Source: CAYRGQ01 sp964423925 (GTDB lineage Bacteria > Bacteroidota > Bacteroidia > Sphingobacteriales > Sphingobacteriaceae). From it: a DNA stretch of 64,000 bases. The notes beneath the pieces were generated by a model. It saw only the letters and a list, made by a program, of their open reading frames with translations, ran no database searches and was not told the DNA's origin. Below are positions 16,802 to 25,844 of this stretch, piece by piece. The stretch spans positions 8,229-72,228 of the forward strand of contig CAYRGQ010000010.1 of the NCBI GenBank assembly GCA_964423925.1, given 5' to 3'. Within the stretch, counting starts at the first letter, position 1, and every line of letters starts with the position of its first letter. The translations under genes were made by a program, and so were the position numbers.

Positions 16802-19030
16802 TCATTCTCCTAATATACCTGGCAATACGCTTTCGTAAACTTCACTCGCTTGGGTAACGGAATCCCAAGTCTCCCCATCTACCACAAAGCCGTTCTTGGT
16901 GACGGCGCCGAGCAGCGAGAATTCAACGTCTGACGCGGCGAGCAGTTCCACAAGCGCTTCTTGTTGCTCCGGTTTTACGGACACGACTACCCGGCCTTGG
17001 GCTTCGCCAAACAGAAACGCGTCCTTGCGGATCTCGCTATCCGTATCAATCGCAAATCCCAATCCGCCGGCCATCGCCGATTCAGCCAACGCGATGTACA
17101 GACCTCCGTCCGAAACATCATGCGCGGATTCGACCAAACGCCCACCGATGAGCTGCTTGATGACTTGATGGGTTTCGTACTCTTTGTCCAAATCAAAATA
17201 CGGTGCCGGCGATTCCTTGATTTGATGGAAAGAAGCCAGATATTGGGAAGACGCGATGTCGTTTTTCGATTCGCCAATGAGGTAGATAAAATCGCCTTCG
17301 TTCTTGAAATCGAGGGTCATCATATTCGATGCGTCTTCCAATACACCCAGCATACCGATGGTTGGGGTGGGGAAAACCGCCCCCCCATCACTCGACTGGT
17401 TGTAGAAACTGACGTTGCCGCCGGTAACGGGGGTCTCAAACTTAATGCAAGCCTCGCTCATTCCCTTAATGGCGTGAACAAACTGCCAGTACACTTCCGG
17501 ATTATAGGGGTTGCCAAAATTCAAGCAGTTGGTGATGGCCGATGGCTCGCCGCCCGCGCAGGTAATGTTTCGTGCGGCCTCAGCGACGGCAATAGCGCAG
17601 CCTACCCGTGGATCAGCGTTCACATATCGCGCGTTGCAGTCCACCGTCAACGCAATAGCTTTTTTGGTTCCTTTGATTGCGACGACCGCGGCGTCGCTCG
17701 GACGGTTGGTCGTCATTGTCGCGGTTCCCACCATCGAGTCGTACTGCTGGCTCACCCAGCGCTTGGAGGCGATATTCGGGTGCGACAGCAAGTGGCGCGC
17801 CACTTCGCGCAAGTCCGCAGGTTCCGCTACGTCTTCGATTTTGAACTTCTTATAGGCCTGGAAGTACGCAGGCTCTTTATACTCGCGGTGATAGACCGGC
17901 GCGCCGCCGCCTAGCACCAAATCGTCTGCAGGCACATCGGCCACCAGTTCTCCATTCATGTAGTACTCCAGACGCTTCGTGTCGGTTACCTCGCCGATGA
18001 TGGCGCAATTGAGGTCCCACTTATCGAAGATAGCTTCTACTTCGGCCTCGCGTCCTTTCTCCACCACGATGAGCATGCGCTCTTGCGACTCGGAAAGCAG
18101 GATTTCGAACGGTTTCATGTTGGCTTGGCGAGTAGGCACCTTATCGAGGTCGATCCGCATACCGTGCTCCCCTTTGGCCGACATCTCCGAGTTCGAGCAG
18201 ATGATGCCTGCGGCTCCCATGTCCTGCATGCCGATGACGGCACCCGACTTGATGACCTCGAGGGTTGCCTCCAACAAGAGTTTCTCTTGGAAGGGGTCGC
18301 CCACCTGCACAGCGGGCAGGTCATTAATGGAGTCTTCGGAAATATCTTTAGAGGCAAAGGCAGCCCCATGGATACCGTCTTTGCCCGTCGCGGAGCCCAC
18401 GATATAAACTGGGTTGCCTACTCCATAAGAAGTCGCCGATACAGTTTCCCCCGCCTTAACGATGCCCGCCGACATTGCATTAACCAGTGGATTAACTTGG
18501 TAGCATTCATCAAAGAACACTTCGCCACCCACGGTGGGAATGCCAAAAGCATTGCCGTAGTCCCCGATTCCTTTCACCACACCCTTAATCAGCCACTGGG
18601 TACGGGGATGGTTGATGTCGCCAAACCGCAATGAGTTGAGCTGCGCCACGGGACGAGCGCCCATCGTAAAAATATCCCGGTTGATTCCGCCTACGCCTGT
18701 TGCGGCTCCTTGATAAGGCTCCAGAGCAGAGGGGTGGTTGTGCGACTCGATCTTAAAGGCGCAGCCTATACCGTCGCCGATATCGACCAAACCCGCATTC
18801 TCCTCGCCAGCCGCGGCCAGCATATGCGGCCCTTCCTTGGGAAGGGTCTTCAACCACACGATTGAGTTTTTATAGGAGCAGTGCTCGCTCCACATCACCG
18901 AGAAGATAGACAACTCCGTGAAATTGGGTACGCGGCCCAGAATCTCCTGAATACGGTCAAACTCTTCGGGCAACAAGCCAAGCTCCTTGGCGGTCTCTAC
19001 GGTGGTTAAATCCTGTGTTTTCAATTGCAA
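16802..19030 (-). CDS. purL: Phosphoribosylformylglycinamidine synthase subunit PurL
   Basis: A 742-residue enzyme of the small PurL type, which makes FGAM from FGAR, ATP and ammonia supplied by PurQ, with PurS as a structural partner. The ATP-binding block SHNHPSALEPYQGAATGVGGI is intact, as are FTMGARPVA, the glycine-rich VGGEVFFD, and the second-half repeat DCNARYVNADPRVG. Length fits the three-subunit complex (about 730-750). purS and purQ are not in the window. The start is TTG at 19030 (a second in-frame TTG lies two codons on); no ATG fits the family's N-terminus. TACCTTTC, a near -7 element, lies at 19044-19051 on the minus strand. Confidence 0.95.
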   Translation of the reverse strand: MQLKTQDLTTVETAKELGLLPEEFDRIQEILGRVPNFTELSIFSVMWSEHCSYKNSIVWLKTLPKEGPHMLAAAGEENAGLVDIGDGIGCAFKIESHNHPSALEPYQGAATGVGGINRDIFTMGARPVAQLNSLRFGDINHPRTQWLIKGVVKGIGDYGNAFGIPTVGGEVFFDECYQVNPLVNAMSAGIVKAGETVSATSYGVGNPVYIVGSATGKDGIHGAAFASKDISEDSINDLPAVQVGDPFQEKLLLEATLEVIKSGAVIGMQDMGAAGIICSNSEMSAKGEHGMRIDLDKVPTRQANMKPFEILLSESQERMLIVVEKGREAEVEAIFDKWDLNCAIIGEVTDTKRLEYYMNGELVADVPADDLVLGGGAPVYHREYKEPAYFQAYKKFKIEDVAEPADLREVARHLLSHPNIASKRWVSQQYDSMVGTATMTTNRPSDAAVVAIKGTKKAIALTVDCNARYVNADPRVGCAIAVAEAARNITCAGGEPSAITNCLNFGNPYNPEVYWQFVHAIKGMSEACIKFETPVTGGNVSFYNQSSDGGAVFPTPTIGMLGVLEDASNMMTLDFKNEGDFIYLIGESKNDIASSQYLASFHQIKESPAPYFDLDKEYETHQVIKQLIGGRLVESAHDVSDGGLYIALAESAMAGGLGFAIDTDSEIRKDAFLFGEAQGRVVVSVKPEQQEALVELLAASDVEFSLLGAVTKNGFVVDGETWDSVTQASEVYESVLPGILGE

Positions 19031-19203
19031 AGCATTAAAAAATGAAAGGTAAAGTATGTGCGCAAAAATAGGAATAATTCATGAGTAGCCAACATATCGG
19101 CGGGTTTAATTCGGTTATGCGGGTCGCATCGCGCGGGGTCGCCGTTATATTAACACCCAGGTCAGACTCCATTCGCAAAAAAGTTCTAATTTTACGCTCG
19201 ACG

Positions 19204-20283
19204 ATGAAGAAAATCCTATCGGTAGACGGTGGCGGAATCAGGGGAATCATCCCAGGCATGGCACTGGTCGCGCTGGAGCGCAAACTAAAGCGCAAGAGTG
19301 GCAACCCGCATGCGGCCATTTCCGACTATTTTGATTTCTTCGCGGGTACCAGTACCGGCGGTATCCTCATCTCCCTGCTGCTCTGTCCCGACAAGGAAAA
19401 CCCCGCGCGCCCACGGTTTAGCGCGGAGGAGGCACTTAACCTCTACGTCACGCATGGGAGCGACATTTTCAAAAGCAGCCGCTCCCGCCGCCTCTTAGCC
19501 AGCTTTGGGTTAGTGAGTGAGCGGTATAACGCGGCTACCCTTGAAAACGTATTGCATACCTATTTCGAGGACACGAAACTAAGCGAGCTGATCAAGCCTT
19601 GTATTATTCCGGCCTACAACATCGAACTGCGCAAGACGCACTTTTTTCGGCAGCAAAAAGCCATAGAACGCGGCGATGTGCGGGACTTCTTCGTTCGTGA
19701 CGTATGCCGGGCTACCGCGGCGGCCCCTACCTACCTGAGCGTCGCCGAAATCTACTCATTGGCAGGCACGCGCTACCCCCTGTTGGATGGCGGCGTATTT
19801 GCGCCTAATCCCTCGATGAGCGCATTGGTCGAAGTGACTAAGGCCTTTAACCAAACGCGTGTCGACGATATCACCATCGTTTCCCTGGGGACAGGACGTT
19901 CCCGAAAAGCCTACGATTACGAATATTTCAAGAAAAAGAAAGCCATTTCCATCGGTCCCGCATTGGTCGACATCATGATGAGCGGAGCAGCCGAAAGCAG
20001 TGATTTTTTCCTCCAGCGCTTATACGAGTCGGTACGCAAATCGCATCAATACATTCGCATTGAGCCGGCCGACTTACACAGTGTGAACGAAGGGTTGGAC
20101 GCGGCCTCACCGGCCAACATCAAAAAGCTCATAGCCCTGGGCGACCGCATGGTGAGCAGCAATAATGACGCAATGAACGACCTAGTTGATTGGCTTTTGC
20201 GCGAAAAAGAGAAACAAGAGCACCAGGCCAAAAGTCCCTGGAGCTTCCTGACCCGATCATCCAAAACACACGATATAAAGTAA
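19204..20283 (+). CDS. Patatin-like phospholipase
   Basis: A 359-residue soluble hydrolase with the patatin fold. From the ATG at 19204 the protein begins directly with the oxyanion-hole loop DGGGIRG (residues 8-14); the nucleophile serine is S50 in GTSTGG, and the catalytic aspartate is D195 in LLDGGVFAPNP. The open frame upstream of 19204 is rejected because it adds 41 unrelated residues. Such enzymes cleave acyl chains from glycerolipids. There is no signal peptide, so it acts in the cytosol or at the inner membrane. The stop codon overlaps the mgsA start (TAATG), so they are co-translated. A near -7 element TAATTTTA lies 9-16 bases upstream. Confidence 0.9.
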   Translation: MKKILSVDGGGIRGIIPGMALVALERKLKRKSGNPHAAISDYFDFFAGTSTGGILISLLLCPDKENPARPRFSAEEALNLYVTHGSDIFKSSRSRRLLASFGLVSERYNAATLENVLHTYFEDTKLSELIKPCIIPAYNIELRKTHFFRQQKAIERGDVRDFFVRDVCRATAAAPTYLSVAEIYSLAGTRYPLLDGGVFAPNPSMSALVEVTKAFNQTRVDDITIVSLGTGRSRKAYDYEYFKKKKAISIGPALVDIMMSGAAESSDFFLQRLYESVRKSHQYIRIEPADLHSVNEGLDAASPANIKKLIALGDRMVSSNNDAMNDLVDWLLREKEKQEHQAKSPWSFLTRSSKTHDIK

Positions 20284-20660
20284 TGACAAACCTTAACACC
20301 ATCGCGATTATCGCCCACGACGGCAAGAAGCCCGAAATGGTCGCCTTCGTTAAAGACCACCTCGACGAATTGCGCCGAGCCAAACTCGTGGCCACAGGCA
20401 CTACGGGCGCTTACGTTCAACAGACAGGGCTAGACGTAGAACTCAAGCTGAGCGGCCCACGCGGGGGCGACGCGCAAATCGCCGCCATGGCCGCCGAAGG
20501 CAAGCTCGATGCAATCATCTTTTTTCGCGACCCACTGGGGAAGCATCCCCACGAGCCGGACATCCAAATGTTGATGCGCATCAGCGACTTGTATAATATA
20601 CCACTGGCTACCAACCCAGCAACGGGGAAACTGATTATTCAGGGCCTCGCCAACGGCTAA
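20283..20660 (+). CDS. mgsA: Methylglyoxal synthase
   Basis: A 125-residue enzyme that turns dihydroxyacetone phosphate into methylglyoxal and phosphate, a bypass that relieves phosphate starvation and sugar-phosphate stress. The phosphate-binding ATGTTG, the catalytic SGPRGGDAQIA with its aspartate, FFRDPLGKHPHEPDI, and the late NPATG segment are all present. Length is short compared with E. coli MgsA (152), which has a longer N-terminus. The start ATG overlaps the patatin stop codon, so I reject the longer frame from 20190 that lies inside the patatin gene. Confidence 0.94.
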   Translation: MTNLNTIAIIAHDGKKPEMVAFVKDHLDELRRAKLVATGTTGAYVQQTGLDVELKLSGPRGGDAQIAAMAAEGKLDAIIFFRDPLGKHPHEPDIQMLMRISDLYNIPLATNPATGKLIIQGLANG

Positions 20661-20673
20661 CAATATTCCGCAC

Positions 20674-21078
20674 ATGGCCAACGCAATCGAAGTCCACATT
20701 GGACCTGACCATTATAAAACCACGGTAACTAACTACCGACACGAGTTCCTGGCCGACACATCGGTCGAAAAGGGCGGCACGGATGCAGGACCCGAACCAA
20801 CTGAGCTGTTACTCGCCGCCCTGGGCACGTGCAAAGCAATGACCATGCGCATGTACGCGAACCGCAAAAAGTGGGACTTGGCTAGCGCCACGATTAAACT
20901 ATCCGCGGAAGTCGTGAAGAGCGAACAGCAGCAAACCACCTATATTCGTTGCCATATCGAGTTGGTGGGCGACCTCGACGAAAGCCAACGCACTCGCCTA
21001 TTGGACGTGGCGGGCAAATGCCCGCTACACAACGTCCTGACGGGACATATCGAAATCGAATCTAACCTTTTGCCCTAG
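20674..21078 (+). CDS. OsmC/Ohr family peroxidase-like protein
   Basis: A 134-residue member of the OsmC family, thiol-dependent peroxidases that reduce organic hydroperoxides. Both reactive cysteines are visible: one in AALGTCKAMTMRMYA (about residue 50) and one in GKCPLHNVL (about 111). The glutamate-bearing PTELLLAALGTC block matches the family. It follows mgsA by 13 bases on the same strand and probably completes a three-gene unit with the patatin gene. This grouping suggests handling of reactive electrophiles and damaged lipids (inference). Confidence 0.9.
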   Translation: MANAIEVHIGPDHYKTTVTNYRHEFLADTSVEKGGTDAGPEPTELLLAALGTCKAMTMRMYANRKKWDLASATIKLSAEVVKSEQQQTTYIRCHIELVGDLDESQRTRLLDVAGKCPLHNVLTGHIEIESNLLP

Positions 21079-21126
21079 CAATTGGCAAAAAATTGGATTG
21101 GAGGCGTTCTTTTTGGACGAAGCTAG

Positions 21127-21134
21127 TATATTTG
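21127..21134 (+). promoter_or_regulatory. -7 element of coaA
   Basis: TATATTTG matches TAnnTTTG exactly and lies 33 bases before the chosen coaA ATG at 21168. It falls inside the longer open frame from 21093, which argues against that upstream start. No clear -33 element was found. Confidence 0.5.
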
Positions 21135-21167
21135 CCGGTTCATCGTACGTTCACCAACGGATCGCCA

Positions 21168-22112
21168 ATGGATTCAGTAAACTATTCGCCGTTTAGGAGC
21201 ATGTCAAGGGCGGCGTGGAAGCAACTGAATGGCTTCGGGTCCCAACCCATAGCGGTAGGTGACTTGGCCAAGCTGCACGCACTTAACGAGCCGCTGACGA
21301 TGGAGGAAATCGAGGATATCTATTTCCCATTGTGCCGACTACTGCAAATCCACATCGAATCCTACCAAAAAGCACATCAACGTATTGACGCTTTTTTTCA
21401 CAACGACACCGCGCGACTGCCGTTTATCATCGGCATTGCGGGAAGCGTGGCGGCTGGCAAGAGTACGACGGCTCGGGTATTGCAGCGCGTACTGTCGCTA
21501 TCCAACGGCAACCCCAAAGTGGAACTCGTCACGACCGATGGCTTTCTCCACCCCAACAGCTACCTCGAAGAACGGGGTATTCTCAATCGGAAGGGATTTC
21601 CGGAAAGCTACGACACCCGCAAACTGCTTAACTTCCTCGCCGCCATCAAGTCGGGAAAGCCCCGCGTGCCCGCGCCGGTCTATTCCCACCTCGCGTACGA
21701 CATCATCCCTGACGAAATTCAGTGGGTAACCCAGCCGGACGTACTGATCGTTGAAGGCATCAACGTCTTGCAAGTGAATTTGTCGGGCAAGCACCGTGGC
21801 CCTCGCGTATTCGTCTCTGATTTTTTTGATTATTCGATCTATGTTGACGCCAGCCACAAAAACCTCCTGGAATGGTACACCAACCGCTTCGAATGGCTCC
21901 GTCGCACGGCATTCCAAAATCCCGAATCCTATTTCCACCGCTACGCGAGCCTCTCCGAGGAGCAATCGCGCGCCATGGCTACCAATATCTGGAATGAAAT
22001 TAACAAGCCTAACCTACTCCAAAACATCCTTCCCACCCGGTTCCGTGCCGACCTGATTCTCGAGAAGGGCAGCCACCACTTTGTTAAGGGAATTAAGGTT
22101 AGGAAGATTTAA
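21168..22112 (+). CDS. coaA: Type I pantothenate kinase
   Basis: A 314-residue kinase that phosphorylates pantothenate in the first step of coenzyme A synthesis. From the ATG at 21168 the protein begins MDSVNYSPFRSMSRAAWKQL, typical of CoaA (E. coli has 316 residues), and the frame upstream contains the promoter. Walker A GSVAAGKST is at 92-100, and TTDGFLHPN, GFPESYD and VYSHLAYDI are family blocks. It ends with a short tail-to-tail overlap (14 bases) with the MscS gene on the other strand. Confidence 0.95.
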   Translation: MDSVNYSPFRSMSRAAWKQLNGFGSQPIAVGDLAKLHALNEPLTMEEIEDIYFPLCRLLQIHIESYQKAHQRIDAFFHNDTARLPFIIGIAGSVAAGKSTTARVLQRVLSLSNGNPKVELVTTDGFLHPNSYLEERGILNRKGFPESYDTRKLLNFLAAIKSGKPRVPAPVYSHLAYDIIPDEIQWVTQPDVLIVEGINVLQVNLSGKHRGPRVFVSDFFDYSIYVDASHKNLLEWYTNRFEWLRRTAFQNPESYFHRYASLSEEQSRAMATNIWNEINKPNLLQNILPTRFRADLILEKGSHHFVKGIKVRKI

Positions 22113-23001
22113 GGGGCTTGACGGCCGTAGCACTGTGGGCCAGCACCTCCGCCAATATCGCGTCGCGCACTTGCTGCTTTTTCAGGTTCCCCCGCGAATG
22201 GATTTGCACCTGTACCTTATAGTGTGCTGATTCCTTATCAATTTCCAGCAGACGCAGGCGATAGCTTCCCGCCACCATATCCGCCTCATAACGGGCAAAT
22301 AGCGTTTGAAGCCGCTGATCGAGCGCGGCTTGGTTATGCGCATGCGCTAACGGCAATTGGAACTCGACTGTCACTTTGCGCGAGTTGTGGAGCGACTGAT
22401 TGATAATGTTAGCCGTAAACGCCGTATTGTTGGGAATCAATACGATATCGTCATCCTCGTTCTTCACCTCGATGTTCACCAGCGTAATGTCGAGGATACG
22501 CCCTTCGTATTCGCCGATTTTGATATTGTCGCCAATCGTGAACCGGTCAGAGAACATAATCAGCAAACCGCTGATCATGTTGGTGATGTAATCGCGGAAT
22601 AGCAAGGCAATAGCCATGGCCACAATCGTGATGCTCGTCAGGAACTCCTTGGGATTGATGCCGAGAGCCAGCATAACCGCGATGACCGCAAAGACAACGG
22701 TAGCAATCCCCGCAATCTGACTAACGCCTAGCACGAAGTTGCCCCGCACCCGATCGTTCTTCTTGTTGCGGCGCGAGTACCACGACACGATTAGCCACTT
22801 GCCAATCGACACAAGGATACTCCCTGTCAAAAAGGTGTTGAGCGCGTAGGCAATCTCACGGATTTTGCTATTCGCACTATAAAAATCACCGATGGCGATA
22901 AACGAATAGCTAACCGCCACACATAGAGCGAATCTGGCCGCAAAAGACGCTAAACTCCGACGGCGCATTAGCTTCTGTTGTTGTTCGGTACTCTCTGGCA
23001 T
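22099..23001 (-). CDS. MscS family mechanosensitive channel
   Basis: A 300-residue inner-membrane channel with about four hydrophobic segments before the MscS core. The pore-lining helix region is KEFLTSITIVAMAIALLFRDYITNMISGLLIMF, followed by the beta-domain FTIGDNIKIGEYEGRILDI and IPNNTAF. Such channels open under membrane tension to release solutes after osmotic downshock. The ATG at 23001 is only 4 bases after a perfect -7 element, so the mRNA is likely leaderless. A second, unrelated-type MscS gene is at 47727-49052. Confidence 0.92.
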   Translation of the reverse strand: MPESTEQQQKLMRRRSLASFAARFALCVAVSYSFIAIGDFYSANSKIREIAYALNTFLTGSILVSIGKWLIVSWYSRRNKKNDRVRGNFVLGVSQIAGIATVVFAVIAVMLALGINPKEFLTSITIVAMAIALLFRDYITNMISGLLIMFSDRFTIGDNIKIGEYEGRILDITLVNIEVKNEDDDIVLIPNNTAFTANIINQSLHNSRKVTVEFQLPLAHAHNQAALDQRLQTLFARYEADMVAGSYRLRLLEIDKESAHYKVQVQIHSRGNLKKQQVRDAILAEVLAHSATAVKPLKSS

Positions 23002-23005
23002 GCCA

Positions 23006-23013
23006 CAAAGCTA
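23006..23013 (-). promoter_or_regulatory. -7 element of the MscS gene
   Basis: TAGCTTTG (minus strand) matches TAnnTTTG exactly and ends 4 bases before the ATG at 23001. No convincing -33 element was seen. Confidence 0.55.
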
Positions 23014-23231
23014 AGCTATTTCCCTCTCATTTTTGCGTAAAACACTTACGCCTGTCCTAAAGTCACGTTGCATACCGGGCCCGCCTCACAGCCCGATCAG
23101 AAAATGAGTAACGTAGCCCTGCTTGCCAACGGCCAAAACCACTGATTTAGGGTATCCTAGCCGACAAAAAACATTCGCAATTGACCCAAAAATTTCTTAA
23201 TTTCGCAAGCACAAAATATGTATTATTTTCG

Positions 23232-23251
23232 CACGGAACAGTTTTTCCGTG
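23232..23251 (+). promoter_or_regulatory. Stem-loop in the gyrA leader
   Basis: CACGGAA (23232-23238) and TTCCGTG (23245-23251) pair perfectly around a 6-base loop and end 13 bases before the gyrA ATG. It could affect translation or be a dyad for a supercoiling-linked regulator; neither is shown. Confidence 0.4.
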
Positions 23252-23264
23252 AACAACACAAAAT

Positions 23265-25844
23265 ATGGCTGAAGAGACAGAAAACGACAACAACCTCGTA
23301 CCGGCACATGACCGGATCATCCCTATCAACATAGAAGACCAAATGAAGTCGGCATACATTGACTACTCCATGTCTGTCATTGTATCCCGGGCATTGCCTG
23401 ACGCCCGAGACGGGCTGAAGCCCGTGCATAGACGGGTCCTCTACGGCATGCTCGACTTGGGTGTCACTAGTGGCAAGCCCTACAAAAAATCAGCGCGTAT
23501 CGTGGGCGACGTGCTGGGTAAATACCACCCACACGGCGACATCTCGGTATACGACACCATGGTGCGGATGGCGCAGGACTGGAGCCTACGGTACCCCCTC
23601 GTCGACGGACAGGGCAACTATGGCTCGGTTGACGGTGACCCGCCGGCCGCCATGCGGTATACCGAAGCTAGGTTAAAAAAGATTGCTGAAGAACTACTCT
23701 CCGACATCAACAAGAATACCGTAGACTTCCAGCTAAACTTTGACGATTCGCTCGAAGAGCCTACGGTGTTGCCTACGCGCATCCCTAATCTGCTCGTCAA
23801 CGGGGCCTCGGGCATCGCGGTGGGTATGGCCACCAACATGGCACCGCACAACCTCTCGGAGGTAGTGGACGGGACAATCGCCTATATTGACAACCGCGAT
23901 ATTGAGATTGCGGAACTCATGCAATACATCAAGGCTCCCGATTTCCCCACCGGCGGCGTCATCTACGGACACGCCGGCGTGCAAGAAGCCTTCCATACGG
24001 GCCGAGGACGCGTCGTTATTCGCGCCAAAGCCGAAATCGAAGAAAACAAAGGTCGTGAGTCAATCGTTGTGACGGAGATTCCCTATCAGATCAACAAATC
24101 GGATATGATTAAGCGGACGGCCGAGTTAATCAACGAAAAGAAAATCGAGGGCATCTCCAATATCCGGGACGAATCTGACCGCCATGGCATGCGCATCGTG
24201 TACGACATCAAGCGTGAAGCGAACGCCTCTATCGTCCTCAACAACCTCTTTAAATATACCGCACTGCAGACTTCCTTTAGCGTTAACAACATTGCGCTGG
24301 TACACGGACGGCCGATGATGCTGAACCTGAAGGACATGATCCACCATTTTGTGGAGCATCGCCATGAGGTCGTCATTCGGCGCACGCGCTACGAACTGGC
24401 CGAAGCCGAGAAACGCGCACATATCCTTGAAGGTTACCTCATTGCACTCGATCACCTTGACGAAGTCATTAAGTTGATTCGGGCGTCTGAGACACCAGAA
24501 GAGGCCCGCACCGGATTGATGGAACGATTCGGGCTAAGCGATATCCAGGCCCGCGCCATCCTGGACATGACCCTCCGCCGACTTACCGGACTGGAGCGCG
24601 ACAAGATCCGTGAGGAATATGCCGAACTGATGAAAACCATCGAGTATTTGAAGGCGGTATTGGAAGATGAAAGCCTGCGCATGAAAATCATCAAGGACGA
24701 ACTGATGGAAGTGAAAGCCAAGTACGGCGACGAACGCCGTTCTACCATCGTGCATTCGGCCGAAGACATGCGTATCGAGGACTTTATCGAAGACGAAGAG
24801 ATTGTCATCACGATATCCCACGAAAGCTACGTCAAACGTACCCCCCTTTCCGAGTACCGCCGTCAAGGCAGAGGAGGAAAAGGGTCTCTTGGCACCAACA
24901 CGCGCGAAGAGGACTTTACGGAACACATTATTATCGCCTCGGCGCATAACTACATGCTTTTCTTCACGGAAGCTGGTCGTTGCTTTTGGCTACGTGCCTT
25001 CGAAATCCCTGAGGGCAGCCGTACCTCTCGCGGACGAGCCATTCAAAATATTATCAATATTCCGAAGGAAGAGAAAATCAAGGCCTATATCAAGGTCAAG
25101 AACCTCAAGGATCAAGATTACCTCGAGAACAACTTCATCGTCATGTGCACGAAGAAGGGAACGATCAAAAAGACCTCGCTCGAGGCCTACTCGCGTCCAC
25201 GTTCAAACGGAATCAATGCCATCAACATCAACGAAGGTGACCAGTTGCTGGAAGCAAACCTTACTACCGGCAATAGCGAAATCGTCATGGCTCTCAAGTC
25301 AGGACGGGCCATTCGCTTCAATGAATCGACCGTTCGGCCAATGGGCCGCACCGCCACCGGCGTGCGCGGAATCACGCTTGCGGGGCCCGATGATGAGGTT
25401 GTTGGCATGATTAGTGTTGATAATCCCGATGTAAGCGTGCTGGTTGTATCCGAAAAGGGATACGGCAAGCGCACCGATATTGACGATTACCGGGTGACCA
25501 ACCGCGGTGGTAAAGGCGTGAAAACGATTAACGTCACCGATAAAACTGGTCAATTGGTCGCCATAAAGGATGTGACGGACAACGACGACTTGATGATTAT
25601 CAACAAGTCGGGTATCGTTATCCGTATTGCGGTGAGCGAGCTTCGCGTCATGGGTCGCGCTACGCAGGGCGTCCGCTTGATTAACTTGAAGGGCGACGAT
25701 GAAATTGCATCGGTTACCAAGGTAGAACACGAGGAGGAACTTCCCGAGGACGAAAACGGCCAGGGCAACGTGCCCGTGGAGGGCGAAGCATCAGAAACCG
25801 AAGCTACCGACTTGGAAAATGATAGAAATGATACGGAAGACTAA
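23265..25844 (+). CDS. gyrA: DNA gyrase subunit A
   Basis: An 859-residue type II topoisomerase subunit that, with GyrB, introduces negative supercoils. The start block SRALPDARDGLKPVHRR, the catalytic tyrosine Y132 in AMRYTEARL, the GyrA-box-like RQGRGGKG, and the C-terminal beta-pinwheel repeats are all present, with an acidic tail. In the quinolone pocket the sequence reads HPHGDISVYDT: isoleucine 93 stands where E. coli has serine 83, while the aspartate equivalent to D87 (D97) is kept. The last 26 bases overlap the next gene. No other topoisomerase gene is present. Confidence 0.98.
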   Translation: MAEETENDNNLVPAHDRIIPINIEDQMKSAYIDYSMSVIVSRALPDARDGLKPVHRRVLYGMLDLGVTSGKPYKKSARIVGDVLGKYHPHGDISVYDTMVRMAQDWSLRYPLVDGQGNYGSVDGDPPAAMRYTEARLKKIAEELLSDINKNTVDFQLNFDDSLEEPTVLPTRIPNLLVNGASGIAVGMATNMAPHNLSEVVDGTIAYIDNRDIEIAELMQYIKAPDFPTGGVIYGHAGVQEAFHTGRGRVVIRAKAEIEENKGRESIVVTEIPYQINKSDMIKRTAELINEKKIEGISNIRDESDRHGMRIVYDIKREANASIVLNNLFKYTALQTSFSVNNIALVHGRPMMLNLKDMIHHFVEHRHEVVIRRTRYELAEAEKRAHILEGYLIALDHLDEVIKLIRASETPEEARTGLMERFGLSDIQARAILDMTLRRLTGLERDKIREEYAELMKTIEYLKAVLEDESLRMKIIKDELMEVKAKYGDERRSTIVHSAEDMRIEDFIEDEEIVITISHESYVKRTPLSEYRRQGRGGKGSLGTNTREEDFTEHIIIASAHNYMLFFTEAGRCFWLRAFEIPEGSRTSRGRAIQNIINIPKEEKIKAYIKVKNLKDQDYLENNFIVMCTKKGTIKKTSLEAYSRPRSNGINAININEGDQLLEANLTTGNSEIVMALKSGRAIRFNESTVRPMGRTATGVRGITLAGPDDEVVGMISVDNPDVSVLVVSEKGYGKRTDIDDYRVTNRGGKGVKTINVTDKTGQLVAIKDVTDNDDLMIINKSGIVIRIAVSELRVMGRATQGVRLINLKGDDEIASVTKVEHEEELPEDENGQGNVPVEGEASETEATDLENDRNDTED

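Noticed and set aside
19204..20283. Patatin phospholipase as a CapV-like effector of a CBASS defence system
   Set aside because: No cyclic-nucleotide synthase or accessory defence gene is adjacent; the neighbours are mgsA and osmC, translationally coupled or tightly spaced.
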